Source: CAYMKL01 sp964390805 | Lineage (GTDB): Bacteria > Chloroflexota > Anaerolineae > VGOG01 | Direction: 5' to 3' | Assembly (NCBI GenBank): GCA_964390805.1 | Contig: CAYMKL010000137.1 | Location: 1-17,537 of the forward strand | DNA length: 17,537 nt | Shown: positions 1 through 8,384 of the stretch, in pieces | How the letters are laid out: each line of letters begins with the position of its first letter | How positions within the stretch are numbered: the stretch's first letter is position 1 | Made by a program: the position numbers and the translations under genes | The notes under the pieces: generated by a model | Seen by the model: only the letters and a program-made list of their open reading frames with translations | Told to the model about the DNA's origin: nothing | The model's database searches: none

Positions 1-375
1 ACAACACTGACTTCTCCCGTTCTCGTGTCCCAAACATGTAACGCTCACCAAAACGCCTGTTTTACTCCCCCGAAAAAGGCCTAAGACCTCGCCCCCAGAC
101 TTGTCGAAACTCGCAAAGGCCCAGGCCATTTCGCCTAGCTCTGGCTATGCCGGGCTAAGCATTTTGCCTTATGCCAGGATACGCGTATCTACCTACTAAA
201 ATCAGTACAGCATAATTCGCTCCCGCTGGATCCCTTCGGCTATGCTCAGGACAAGTCCTTCGATACGCCTGCGGCTACTCAGGACAAGCGCCAGATCCAG
301 CGGTCTGGCGGCGGTAGGCAACCGAAGGTTGCACGCAATCCGCCGCGAGCAGTTGTGGTGTAGGCCGCTCCCATC
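1..375. other. Non-coding region upstream of the two-component system
   Basis: No convincing gene is visible on either strand in this left-end stretch. Reading frames here are short and show no recognisable protein motif. It contains the inverted-repeat element at 223-303 and leads into the response-regulator promoter. The window starts inside this region, so what lies further left is unknown. Confidence 0.6.
223..303. repeat. 81-bp inverted-repeat element with two internal repeat copies
   Basis: A perfect 10-bp inverted repeat (CCGCTGGATC at 223-232, GATCCAGCGG at 294-303) encloses two direct copies of a 'CCTTCG...CTCAGGACAAG' sequence (about 233-255 and 256-288). A single related copy lies at 9684-9705. 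The arrangement resembles a miniature inverted-repeat or REP-type element in a non-coding stretch. No transposase is seen. Family assignment is not possible from this window. Confidence 0.55.
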
Positions 376-404
376 TTGCCCTGCTCTAGCTAATGGAGTA
401 TAAT
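376..404 (+). promoter_or_regulatory. Sigma70-type promoter of the response-regulator gene
   Basis: A TTGCCC box (376-381), a 17-bp spacer and a perfect TATAAT box (399-404) lie 37 bp before the start codon at 442. A GAGGGGAG ribosome-binding site (428-435) follows. The same TTGCCC-17-TATAAT layout occurs before fdhE at 11366-11394. Confidence 0.7.
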
Positions 405-441
405 ATACACAGAGCCGTTCAGTAATTGAGGGGAGAACGCT

Positions 442-1107
442 ATGAATAAAATCAGGATTCTGCTGGCTGATGACCACGTGCTGGTACGGGAGGGCACCTG
501 TAAGCTGCTGGAGCGTGAGGATGATTTGCGCGTGGTTGGAGAAGCCGGTGACGGAGAGGAAGCCGTAAAGCTAGCTACCAAGCTGCGACCCGACGTGGCC
601 ATCATAGACATCGCTATGCCCAAGCTCAACGGCATTGAGGCCACCAAACGGATCAAGGCCCTATGCCCAGCCACCGCTGTGCTCATACTCACCGCTTACG
701 ACGATGACCAGTACGTCTTCGCTCTCCTGGAAGCAGGGGCAGCAGGCTATCTTCTGAAGAACGTGCGTGGCCGTGACTTGATCGAGGCCATCCGGGAGGT
801 AAACGCTGGCGAATCAGTGCTTCACCCAGCCATTGCCCGCAAGGTGGTAGATCGCTTTGCCCATCCCCCAAGCAAGCCTCCCGAGGAGAGCGTGCTGGGC
901 CAACTCACCGAGCGGGAGTTGGAGGTCCTGAAGCTAGCAGCCAAAGGTATGAACAATAAGGACATCGCTCGCCATCTCAGCCTCAGCACACGCACCATTC
1001 AGGCCCACCTGAGCACCGTCTTCAGCAAGATGCAAGTTGGTTCGCGCACTGAGGCCGTGGTGCAAGCTCTGCAAAAGGGCTGGTTTACACTCGAAGATAC
1101 GCTTTAG
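442..1107 (+). CDS. NarL/FixJ-family response regulator
   Basis: This is a 221-residue two-component response regulator that should bind DNA when phosphorylated. The receiver domain (about residues 4-120) has the acidic pair D10/D11, the phospho-acceptor D56, T84 and K106 in their usual places. A LuxR-type helix-turn-helix follows at about 153-215 (LTERELEVLKL ... NNKDIARHL ... STRTIQAHL). The start has a strong ribosome-binding site at the proper distance and its own promoter. The kinase gene begins 60 bp downstream on the same strand, so the two form a cognate pair. Its targets are not shown by the sequence. The divergent-by-position hydrogenase and formate dehydrogenase operons are candidates by proximity only. 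Confidence 0.95.
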   Translation: MNKIRILLADDHVLVREGTCKLLEREDDLRVVGEAGDGEEAVKLATKLRPDVAIIDIAMPKLNGIEATKRIKALCPATAVLILTAYDDDQYVFALLEAGAAGYLLKNVRGRDLIEAIREVNAGESVLHPAIARKVVDRFAHPPSKPPEESVLGQLTERELEVLKLAAKGMNNKDIARHLSLSTRTIQAHLSTVFSKMQVGSRTEAVVQALQKGWFTLEDTL

Positions 1108-1167
1108 CGAGGGCAGTACTGAATCGTACCGCCCGGTGATCTCTCCTGAAGGAGGTACAATTCAATT

Positions 1168-3303
1168 ATGGGAGTCATCGGAGAGATTGTGGCGTCGGTT
1201 ATTGGCGTCGCGATTGCGCTTTTTGTACCCGTTCTGATCTGGACTATGGTGATCGCGGGGCTGAGGCCGTTGAAAAGAATTGTAAGCACCCGTTACTTCT
1301 GGATTGTGGCGGCTATGTTGGCCGCCAGTACATTCCTCCACTATTTTACACCGCAGATGCGTCTCCCGCCGTTGGTGTCCTTCCCTCTTACCCGGCACAC
1401 CATAGAGCGTATCATATTCTTATTGCCTATAGCCGGAGCGAGCTTCGCCTTCGGGCAAGCAGGTGGGCTGATCACCCTGGCCCTCGCTGTCCTCATCATG
1501 CTGCCCCGCGCCTTGCTGTCTTCCCCCTACCCAGCGGATGCCCTTTTGGAGACGGTTTCTGTCGCCGTAGTCGGCTATACAATGATCTGGATGATCGAGA
1601 CCCAGGAGAGGGAGAAAGGGCTACGCCAAAAAGCCATTGAGGAATTGGAAACAGTGAATGCCATCGCCGCCACGGTCAGCCAATCGCTTGACCTTGATGA
1701 GATCCTCGATAAGGCCCTGGGCAAGATCCTGAAGGTGACGAGGTTGGAGGCAAAGGGGGGGATATTCCTGTTGGATGCAGGGGAGCAGAAACTACATCTA
1801 AGAGTTCACCACGGGGTGTCGCCAGAGTTTGTCCGGCGAGAGGCGGAAATCGCGGTGGGCGAGTGCCTGTGCGGGCTGGTGGCCGAGTCAGGTGAAGTGC
1901 TTCTTACTGACGATTCCTTTGAAGATGCTCAACACACCAGATGCAGGGAGTTGGATCCTCACTCTCATATCGTCGTGCCCTTGAAGTCAAGAGACAGGGT
2001 GTTGGGGGTGATGTTCCTGTATGTCAGGGGCACTTATAGGCCAAGCGCTGCAGACAAGCGATTGTTCGCCTCCCTCGGCAACCAGATCGGCGTGGCCATC
2101 GAGAACGCCCGCCTACACCAGAATGTCGAGCGGCAACTACGAATCCAACAACTGTTGAATGAAGTAGTAGAGAGGATCACCTCGGAGCTGGAGTTGGATA
2201 GGACCCTGCCCAAAGTGCTTCAAATCGCCGGGGAGTTGCTAGACACTGACGCAGGGGTCATTGCATTGCTCGACCGCGAGAGAGAGTCCATCAGCTACCC
2301 ATACATCCACAACCTGCCCCAGGAGTTAGCAGATGTAACTGTGCCCAAGAGAGAGGGCCTGGCCGGGCAGGTGATAGCCAGCGGCCGCCCTATCGTCGTC
2401 GAGGACTACAGTGCCTATCCTGAGGCAATACCTGCCTTTGTCGAAGCTGGCACCACCAGCGTTGTAGCGGTGCCGATCATGAGCGGCAATCAGCCGTTGG
2501 GTATGTTGGCCACCGGCAGTCTCAACAGGCCGAAAAGTTTTTCCGACAGAGACGCAGCCATCCTGGCTGGCATTGGGCGTGGGGCCGGCGTCGCCATCAA
2601 GAACGCGCTCCTCTACGAAAACATGCGCTTCTACGCCCGCCAGATCACTCGAGCCCAGGAGGACGAACGTAAGCGCATCGCCCGCGAGCTCCATGACGAC
2701 ACTGCTCAGGCCCTGATAAACCTCTCGCGCCGTCTCGACGACCTGACTATTTCCCGTGAACAGTTGTCTGAATCCGCCATAGGACGCCTGGAGGAGTTGC
2801 AGGAACTGATTGATGGCATATTGCGGGGTGTGCGCCGCTTCAGCCGAGACCTGCGGCCGTCTGTGCTGGACGATTTGGGCCTGTTGCCGGCGTTGGAAGG
2901 ATTACTGGCCGATGTGAAAGAAGACGGAATAGAGACAGAGCTGAAGGTATGCGGCGACAGGCGACGCCTATTACCCGAAGTGGAGCTGGCGCTGTTTCGC
3001 ATCGTCCAGGAAGCGCTCAGCAACGTCAGGAGACATTCCCAGGCTTCGAGGGTTGTGACAACGGTGGAGTTTGGCGAGGGACGGGTGAGGATAACTGTGG
3101 ATGACAATGGCCAGGGGTTTGAGCTGCCAGACAGGACAGGCGACCTGGCGGCCACTGGCAAACTGGGGCTCATCGGCATGCACGAGCGGGCGCGACTTCT
3201 GGGCGGAACACTGCTGATCCAATCAGAACCAGACAAGGGCACAAAGGTCATGGTGGATACACCGATACCGCCAGTAGCGAAGGGAGAGAGCGGCAGCGAT
3301 TGA
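1168..3303 (+). CDS. Membrane-anchored GAF-GAF sensor histidine kinase (HisKA_3, NarX/DegS-like)
   Basis: This 711-residue sensor kinase is the likely partner of the upstream response regulator. About four hydrophobic segments fill residues 5-145 and anchor it in the membrane. Two GAF domains follow (about 157-319 and 321-485), the usual seat of ligand, haem or redox sensing. The phospho-acceptor is H509 in the HisKA_3 motif ERKRIARELHDDTAQAL. The C-terminal ATPase domain (about 595-704) has the N-box (EALSNVRRHS), a G-box (DNGQGF) and GLIGMHERARLLGG. A GGAGG ribosome-binding site lies 12 nt before the ATG. The gene ends with a TGA that is a genuine stop, just before a strong terminator. Signal sensed: unknown. 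Cys residues in GAF1 (GECLCG, TRC) could suit redox or metal sensing, but that is a guess. Confidence 0.95.
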   Translation: MGVIGEIVASVIGVAIALFVPVLIWTMVIAGLRPLKRIVSTRYFWIVAAMLAASTFLHYFTPQMRLPPLVSFPLTRHTIERIIFLLPIAGASFAFGQAGGLITLALAVLIMLPRALLSSPYPADALLETVSVAVVGYTMIWMIETQEREKGLRQKAIEELETVNAIAATVSQSLDLDEILDKALGKILKVTRLEAKGGIFLLDAGEQKLHLRVHHGVSPEFVRREAEIAVGECLCGLVAESGEVLLTDDSFEDAQHTRCRELDPHSHIVVPLKSRDRVLGVMFLYVRGTYRPSAADKRLFASLGNQIGVAIENARLHQNVERQLRIQQLLNEVVERITSELELDRTLPKVLQIAGELLDTDAGVIALLDRERESISYPYIHNLPQELADVTVPKREGLAGQVIASGRPIVVEDYSAYPEAIPAFVEAGTTSVVAVPIMSGNQPLGMLATGSLNRPKSFSDRDAAILAGIGRGAGVAIKNALLYENMRFYARQITRAQEDERKRIARELHDDTAQALINLSRRLDDLTISREQLSESAIGRLEELQELIDGILRGVRRFSRDLRPSVLDDLGLLPALEGLLADVKEDGIETELKVCGDRRRLLPEVELALFRIVQEALSNVRRHSQASRVVTTVEFGEGRVRITVDDNGQGFELPDRTGDLAATGKLGLIGMHERARLLGGTLLIQSEPDKGTKVMVDTPIPPVAKGESGSD

Positions 3304-3339
3304 AGTAACGGCGCTCAGGTGCGGCGACCGATAGACCAC

Positions 3340-3374
3340 AAAGGGCAAGGAGCTGAGATGCTCCTTGCCCTTTT
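3340..3374. terminator. Bidirectional intrinsic terminator between convergent operons
   Basis: A perfect 14-bp stem (AAAGGGCAAGGAGC at 3340-3353, GCTCCTTGCCCTTT at 3360-3373) with a 6-nt loop and a short T-run on the + strand separates the kinase gene (+) from hyaD (-). It can serve both strands. Confidence 0.85.
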
Positions 3375-3396
3375 CATACACCTGAAAGTGACCGGT

Positions 3397-3894
3397 TCAG
3401 GTAGCTAGCCGCGCCTCGATTCCCCACTGCCGCAACTCATCCACCACCTTCTCCACCAGTTCATCCACCCGGGCGGCGACGGGCGGCGAGAGGTCGAGAC
3501 TCACGTCCAGCACGCCGGGCTGCACGCCCCACAGCACCACGTGGCGCGGATAGAGGTCCTTCAGCTTAGCTGCCAGGAGCATGTCCGGGATGCCAATTTG
3601 ATGGGGGGATACTTTGACCGACAAGAAGGTCGGTACCTCGTCTCCCTCCAACCGCAGCAGCGCCCCTGGCTCTTTCCCCATTTTCACCGCGTCAATGATC
3701 ACCAGGTTCTCCACGCCCTCCAGGTAGTAGAGAAGGTCCAGCCCCAGCGTTCCACCGTCCAGGGTCTGGACCTCCTCGGGTAAGATATAGGTTGCTGCCA
3801 GCCGCTCCAGCACGCGCAGGCCAACCCCCTCGTCCGAGAGGAGCAGGTTACCCACACCCAGAATGAGCGTCCTGGCAGGCGGCCGATCTAGCAT
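3397..3894 (-). CDS. hyaD: [NiFe]-hydrogenase maturation endopeptidase (HyaD/HybD family)
   Basis: This 165-residue protease removes the C-terminal tail of the hydrogenase large subunit after the nickel is inserted. The family pattern is clear: an N-terminal ILGVGN strand followed by the nickel-contacting residues E22 (LLSDEGVG), D68 (VIIDAV) and H98 (SPHQIG), matching the Glu/Asp/His triad of HybD. I place the start at the ATG at 3894. It overlaps the end of the large-subunit gene by 7 nt (ATGCTAG), a sign of translational coupling; the frame stays open further upstream but without family similarity. It ends with TGA as a true stop. Its substrate is presumably the neighbouring large subunit, whose C-terminus carries a matching cleavable extension. 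Confidence 0.93.
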   Translation of the reverse strand: MLDRPPARTLILGVGNLLLSDEGVGLRVLERLAATYILPEEVQTLDGGTLGLDLLYYLEGVENLVIIDAVKMGKEPGALLRLEGDEVPTFLSVKVSPHQIGIPDMLLAAKLKDLYPRHVVLWGVQPGVLDVSLDLSPPVAARVDELVEKVVDELRQWGIEARLAT

Positions 3895-5600
3895 GAACGT
3901 CCCGTTGCCTGCACCACAACCTTGGTCACCTCCTGCCCACGGGTATCCAGAACGTGGACGGCACATGCGAGGCAGGGGTCGAAGGAGTGGATTGTTCGCA
4001 GCACCTCTATTGGCTTCTCCGGATCGGCGACAGGGGTGCCGATGAGTGCCGCTTCGTAGGGGCCTGGTTTGCCGTTGGCGTCCCGGGGGGATGCATTCCA
4101 GCCACCGGGCACTACCGCCTGGTAGTTGTGGATCTTCTTGTCCTTGATGTGAATCCAGTGGCCCAGCGCGCCACGAGGCGCCTCGGTGAAGCCCCAACCC
4201 TTGGCCTCGGCCGGCCAGTTGTCCGGGTCCCACGAGTCCACATCGTGGATCTGCGAGTCACCACTGGCCATACTGTCCACCAGCTCGTTGGTCCAGTCAA
4301 CCAGCTTTTCGGCCACGACCACGGTCTCAATGCAGCGAGCAGCCGTCCGCCCCAACGTGGAGAAGAGTACTTCGGCCCCGACGCCGAGCGTCTCCAGCAC
4401 CGAGTTGACCACCGCCTGTATCCGCTCGTGACCGGAAGCGTAGGCAACCAGCATCCGCGACAGCGGCCCCACTTCCATGGGCTCATCCTTGAAACGCGGT
4501 GCTTTCACCCACGAGTATTTGCCGCTGGTGTCCATGGATTCGTAGGGCGGCTGAGGGCCGGTGTAGTTGGGACGGGTCTCTCCCTCCCAGGGATGCTTGC
4601 CCGTGGTCTCGTCGTCGTACTCATACCAGGAGCGGGTAACGTGCTCGGTGACCTCTTGATGACCTACCGGGACGACCGTGCTCAGATCCTTGTTGAAGAT
4701 AGCACCTCGCGGGATCCACAGATTCCCACTGGCATCGGCCCAGTCACCGTAGGACAAGAAGTTGCCTACCCCACCGCCGATCCCAGCCCACTCCAGGTAG
4801 AACGGCGCGACTGCCAGCACGTCGGGCAAGTAGACCTGATCCACGAACCGCTTAGCCTTGGTGAACAGTTCGTTGAGCATGGCGACTTTATCGGCGTTGA
4901 GCGCCGCCTCGCTGTTCGGATCAATGGGCGTGGACATACCGCCCGTCAGGTAGGTCTGCAGGTGGGGGTTCTTGCCGCCCAGAATGGCGTGAGCGCGGAT
5001 GACGTCCCGCTGCCAGTCCAGCGCTTCCAGGTAGTGGGCCACGGCCATCAGGTTGGCCTCAGGCGGCAGCTTATAGGCCGAGTGGCCCCAGTAGGCATTG
5101 GCGAACGGCCCCAGTTGGCCGCTGGCTACGAAGGCCGCGATCCGATCCTGGATTCCCTTGAAGTAGGTGGCGCTGGATTGGGGCCAATCGGAGATGGATT
5201 GAGCTAGCTTGGCCGTCGCGGTAGGATCGGCGTCCAGTGCGCTGACGATGTCCACCCAGTCCAGGGCGTGCAGGTGATAAAAGTGAATGACGTGATCCTG
5301 GACGTACTGGATGCCTTCGATGATGTTTCGCAGAATTCGAGCGTTATTGGGGATCTTGATTCCCAGAGCGTCTTCGACTGCTCGCACGGAGCAGATGGCG
5401 TGAACCGTCGTTCAGACCCCTCATATTCGCTGCGTGAAGGTCCACGCCTCGCGGGGATCACGCCCTCTCAGAATCAGTTCGATGCCTCGGAACATAGTGC
5501 TGGAGGACCAGGCATCGGTCACCTTGCCTCCGTCCACCTCGACCTCAATCCGCAGGTGGCCCTCGATGCGGGTGACTGGATCAATCACGATTTTTGCCAT
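3888..5600 (-). CDS. [NiFe]-hydrogenase large subunit with two in-frame TGA codons (predicted Sec60 and Sec63)
   Basis: This is the catalytic subunit of a membrane-bound uptake hydrogenase, H2 -> 2H+ + 2e-. Reading from the ATG at 5600 (ribosome-binding site AAGGAGAG) gives MAKIVIDPVTRIEGHLRIEV, the classic N-terminus, and then RI-TGA-GV-TGA-TTVHA at residues 58-68. The family consensus there is RxCGxCxxxH, whose two cysteines bind the Ni-Fe centre. The codons are at 5421-5423 and 5412-5414, and the same frame continues unbroken to 3888. The total is 570 residues, normal for the family. The second ligand motif DPCLACAVH (C543, C546) keeps cysteines, followed by a 21-residue tail for the maturation protease. 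Classical [NiFeSe] enzymes carry Sec in that C-terminal motif, so this is a different placement. Gene callers would start at codon 72 and lose half the active site. A pseudogene or two sequencing errors are less likely, because both changes fall on Cys positions. Confidence 0.88.
5378..5394 (-). promoter_or_regulatory. Candidate SECIS hairpin for the hydrogenase large subunit
   Basis: Starting 17 nt after the second TGA, CTGCTC (5394-5389) pairs with GAGCAG (5383-5378) around a CGTGC loop that contains the GU typical of SelB-binding apical loops. The distance is in the range seen for bacterial SECIS elements. It would have to serve two TGA codons 9 nt apart. No folding program was run. Confidence 0.5.
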
Positions 5601-5664
5601 TTATTCTCTCCTTCTAGTTTGGTGAATATTCGTGTTCAGGGAAGAAGAACAGGCGGTAGAGTTT

Positions 5665-6330
5665 TTATTCGCTCTCGTCAGCGTGCAGTTCTTGATAGTA
5701 CTTGGCATGATGGTGCTTCACGTATTCCTCCGGCATCCAGCCAAAGAGCATGCCGTTTATGGCCCCCTTCATCAGCGGATGCATCACCGACAGCACGAAG
5801 TGCACCAGGAAGAAGGCAGCGTAAGCTATGGTGCACAGGTCGTGCAGGAACACGCTCCATTGAAACATCCACGCCGGCACGACACCCTTGCCAAACCACA
5901 TGATCAGCCCAGTGACGATGAAGCCCACCATGCAAATGACTACTGTCAGATAGAACAGCTTCTGCCCAGTGTTGAACTTGTCCTGAGGCGGCATCGCTTC
6001 CTCGTCGCCCAGAAAGTAGTAGGCCGGGGCAGCTTTCAGCCAACCCAGATCGTCCTTGCTCCAGGTGAAGACTCGCTTCATGGAAGCCAGCCACTCCTTG
6101 GGGGTTTCGACGATGTAGATGACGGGCACCAGCATGAAGGCCACGGCGCCAACCCGATGGATGAGACGCACGGCATACCCTCCTGCGCCCTGGGCGATGG
6201 AGTTGCCGAACCACGGAATGTAGAGCATGGCGCCGGTGATCATCAGCACTGCGAAAGCCGCCGTGTGCAGCCAGTGCACGAAGCGCTGTGTCGTGTTGAA
6301 TACCAGGATCTCTTTCTGCCTGTTTGCCAT
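5665..6330 (-). CDS. Di-haem cytochrome b subunit (FdnI-like) of the hydrogenase complex
   Basis: This 221-residue membrane protein passes electrons from the hydrogenase Fe-S subunits to the quinone pool. It has about four membrane helices and histidines at 19, 58, 163 and 177, close to the haem-ligand positions of E. coli FdnI (18, 57, 155, 169). It is a paralogue of the cytochrome at 11557-12231, sharing blocks such as MPPQDKFNTGQKLFYL and QWSVFLHDLCTIAYAAFFLVH. The ATG follows the stop of the Fe-S gene by 1 nt (TAG-G-ATG), so translation is probably coupled. The cytochrome is of the formate-dehydrogenase type and not of the HyaC or HybB type, which suggests the module was borrowed from an fdn operon. 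Its last 18 codons are identical in DNA to a gene fragment at 17311-17364. Confidence 0.93.
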   Translation of the reverse strand: MANRQKEILVFNTTQRFVHWLHTAAFAVLMITGAMLYIPWFGNSIAQGAGGYAVRLIHRVGAVAFMLVPVIYIVETPKEWLASMKRVFTWSKDDLGWLKAAPAYYFLGDEEAMPPQDKFNTGQKLFYLTVVICMVGFIVTGLIMWFGKGVVPAWMFQWSVFLHDLCTIAYAAFFLVHFVLSVMHPLMKGAINGMLFGWMPEEYVKHHHAKYYQELHADESE

Positions 6331-6331
6331 C

Positions 6332-7216
6332 CTACGCCTCCTCTACCTTGATCTGTTTACGCGCTACCAGCCAGTTGATCACCAACCCCAGGGCCGTAGC
6401 GCCTACAGCGACCTCTCCCAGAGGCTGGATCACTTTCTGCCAAATGAAGGAGAAAGAGATCGGGCCTTGGGGATCAACAGGCAAGCCGTAAGCCGATGGC
6501 TCGGCCAGCAGGATGCTCAGGCGATGTAGCCCGCCGGCCTCGCTCTCGCCGTAGAGCTTGGCTTTGCTGTACCCTTCGGCTTTCAACTCGGCTACCCTGG
6601 CCCTCGCCTCCTCCAGCAGCTCCCCTCGCCTGCCCCAAACCAGGGCTCCGGTTGGACAGGCCTCGGCGCAAAACGGCCCCCCTATCCCCGCCTGTATCCT
6701 GTCCTGGCAGAAGGTGCACTTGGCAGCCTGGGCCTGGCCGGTGATCAGGTTGACATCCTTCAGATGGGGCACACCGAAGGGACAGAACTGGGTGCAGTAG
6801 CCACAGCCGTTGCATTTGTCCTGGTCGAAAGCCACGAAGCCTTCTTTGTCCTTGTACAACGCCCCGGTCGGACAAACCGTCACACAAGCTGCATCAGTGC
6901 AGTGCATGCACTGGTAGTTGAAAAAGGGCGAATCGGCCTGGACATTGGCCAGCTTGATCAGCGTCCAGGTATCCGCCGAAAGCTCCCTGGGGGCGTCGTA
7001 CAGACCAGTGGGATCCAGCTCAGCGGGATTTCCGTTCCAGTCCTTGCAAGCGCTCTGGCAGGCCCGGCAGCCGATGCACTTGGTGGGGTCGTAGAACAGG
7101 GCCAGCTCGTTGGCGGCGCTGAGCGCTCTGGAAGTCCCTACGCCTTGCGGTGAGAGGAGCATTCCACCTGCCCCTAGGCCGGCAAGTTTGATGAACTGCC
7201 TGCGATTGAGAGACAT
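6332..7216 (-). CDS. Tat-exported 4Fe-4S ferredoxin-type subunit of the hydrogenase (HybA/FdnH-like)
   Basis: This 294-residue electron-transfer protein links the hydrogenase small subunit to cytochrome b. The start at 7216 is set by a strong AGGAGG site. The frame is open upstream, but that would precede the Tat signal, MSLNRRQFIKLAGLGAGG (R5, R6). Four ferredoxin-type Cys clusters follow: C47-C50-C53-C57 (CIGCRACQSAC), CMHCTDAACVTVCP, CNGCGYCTQFCP and CTFCQDR...CAEACP, so four [4Fe-4S] clusters are expected. A C-terminal membrane helix (VAVGATALGLVINWLVARKQ) anchors it. It starts 10 nt after the small subunit gene. It is closely related to FdnH at 12233-13015, but that protein lacks its own Tat signal. 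Confidence 0.93.
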   Translation of the reverse strand: MSLNRRQFIKLAGLGAGGMLLSPQGVGTSRALSAANELALFYDPTKCIGCRACQSACKDWNGNPAELDPTGLYDAPRELSADTWTLIKLANVQADSPFFNYQCMHCTDAACVTVCPTGALYKDKEGFVAFDQDKCNGCGYCTQFCPFGVPHLKDVNLITGQAQAAKCTFCQDRIQAGIGGPFCAEACPTGALVWGRRGELLEEARARVAELKAEGYSKAKLYGESEAGGLHRLSILLAEPSAYGLPVDPQGPISFSFIWQKVIQPLGEVAVGATALGLVINWLVARKQIKVEEA

Positions 7217-7226
7217 GGTGGCCTCC

Positions 7227-8336
7227 TTACTCCTGTCCCTGTTCGGACTCATCTTGTTCGGATTTGGACAGCCGATGGGCAGCCACCGCGCCTGCCGCGC
7301 CGACGGCCAGACCGGCCAAACCTCCGATGACACCAGCAGCGGCCGGGGTGATCTTCCCCTCAGCTTCCTCTACCGGCGGAAAGCTCGTTGGCGGAGTCGC
7401 ATCGAATATCTCGACCGTGTTGTACGCGCCCAACTCCCAGAAGCCGGGCTCGGAGCAGCCGATGCAGCCATGACCACTCCCCACTGGCCAACTGACGCCA
7501 TCGTTCCAGCGGACCGTGGGACAGTTATGATACGCCACTGGCCCCTTGCAGCCCATTTGATACAGACACCAGCCCTTGCCATGCCCTTCGTCGCCCCACG
7601 CTCGCACGAACTCACCGGCGTCAAAGTGACCACGCCGTTCGCAGTTGTCGTGGATGCGCGCGCCGTGGGCGAAGAGCGGCCGATGCAGGCTGTCCATGGC
7701 GGGCAGCTCACCAAAGGTGAGGAAATGGACCACGGTGGCGGTCAGGTTGACCACGTTGAGCGGACAGCCGGGCAGGTTGAGCACCGGCTTATCCTTCACC
7801 AGGTCCATCACTCCCATCGCGTCGGTCGGGTTCGGAACCGCCTTGGGTATACCACCGAAGGCGGCGCAATTGCCTACAGCTACGACAGCCAATGCCTCAG
7901 CAGCGGCTTCCTCCAGAATATCCACCGCCGTCCGTCCGCCGATGGTACAGTAGATCCCGTCTAGAGCAGTGGGAATGGAGCCTTCGACGACGAGCAGGTA
8001 ACCGCCGATGTCAATCGTGGCCGCTTTCGCTTCCTCTGCCAGATGTCCAGCGGCGGCCATGATCGTCTCGTGGTAGTCCACCGAGAGCACATCCAGCACG
8101 ACCTCAGCCGCCGTCGGCCTGGAAGCTCTCAGGAACGACTCGGTGCAGCCGGCACAATCTTGAAACTCGAGCCAGATGACTGGTACCCTCTTAGGGGATT
8201 GCAGGGCGCGGGCGATGCGGGGGGCAAAGGTGCTTTCCAATGCCAAAGTCCCCGCCATGACCGTGCAAAATTTCAAAAAGTCCCGCCGAGAGACCTGGCG
8301 CTCCCATAAGATTTGGCCAAGCGTTCTTTCTTCCAT
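7227..8336 (-). CDS. [NiFe]-hydrogenase small subunit, Tat-exported and membrane-anchored
   Basis: This 369-residue Fe-S subunit conducts electrons away from the Ni-Fe site and carries the Tat signal for the heterodimer (SRRDFLKF, R17/R18). The proximal cluster begins with C61 and C64 (DCAGCTES) and continues in GNCAAFGG and NLPGCPLN. The medial and distal clusters lie in HDNCERR and GWCLYQMGCKGP...HNCP...HGCIGCSEP. A C-terminal hydrophobic segment (about residues 330-350) is a membrane anchor. The pattern places it among respiratory group 1 uptake enzymes. The ATG at 8336 has an AAAGGAG site and is the first gene of the operon, about 270 nt downstream of its promoter. No Cys in this subunit is replaced by TGA. 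Confidence 0.95.
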   Translation of the reverse strand: MEERTLGQILWERQVSRRDFLKFCTVMAGTLALESTFAPRIARALQSPKRVPVIWLEFQDCAGCTESFLRASRPTAAEVVLDVLSVDYHETIMAAAGHLAEEAKAATIDIGGYLLVVEGSIPTALDGIYCTIGGRTAVDILEEAAAEALAVVAVGNCAAFGGIPKAVPNPTDAMGVMDLVKDKPVLNLPGCPLNVVNLTATVVHFLTFGELPAMDSLHRPLFAHGARIHDNCERRGHFDAGEFVRAWGDEGHGKGWCLYQMGCKGPVAYHNCPTVRWNDGVSWPVGSGHGCIGCSEPGFWELGAYNTVEIFDATPPTSFPPVEEAEGKITPAAAGVIGGLAGLAVGAAGAVAAHRLSKSEQDESEQGQE

Positions 8337-8384
8337 ACGTCTCGCTCCTTTCGTTTATCCTAGGTGATATAAGAGCACTTTTCC

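Noticed and set aside
3950..3980. Sec in the C-terminal DPCxxC motif as in classical [NiFeSe] hydrogenases.
   Set aside because: The sequence there reads DPCLACAVH with normal Cys codons.
5412..5423. TGA as a reassigned sense codon (Trp or Gly code) in this organism.
   Set aside because: TGA is the real stop of the sensor kinase, fdhE, hyaD and the peroxiredoxin. Internal TGAs occur only at Cys/Sec catalytic positions.
3888..5600. Hydrogenase large subunit as a pseudogene split by nonsense mutations.
   Set aside because: Both TGAs hit exactly the two ligand Cys, the rest of the 570-codon frame is intact, and the maturation protease and other subunits are all intact. Five neighbouring TGAs behave alike.
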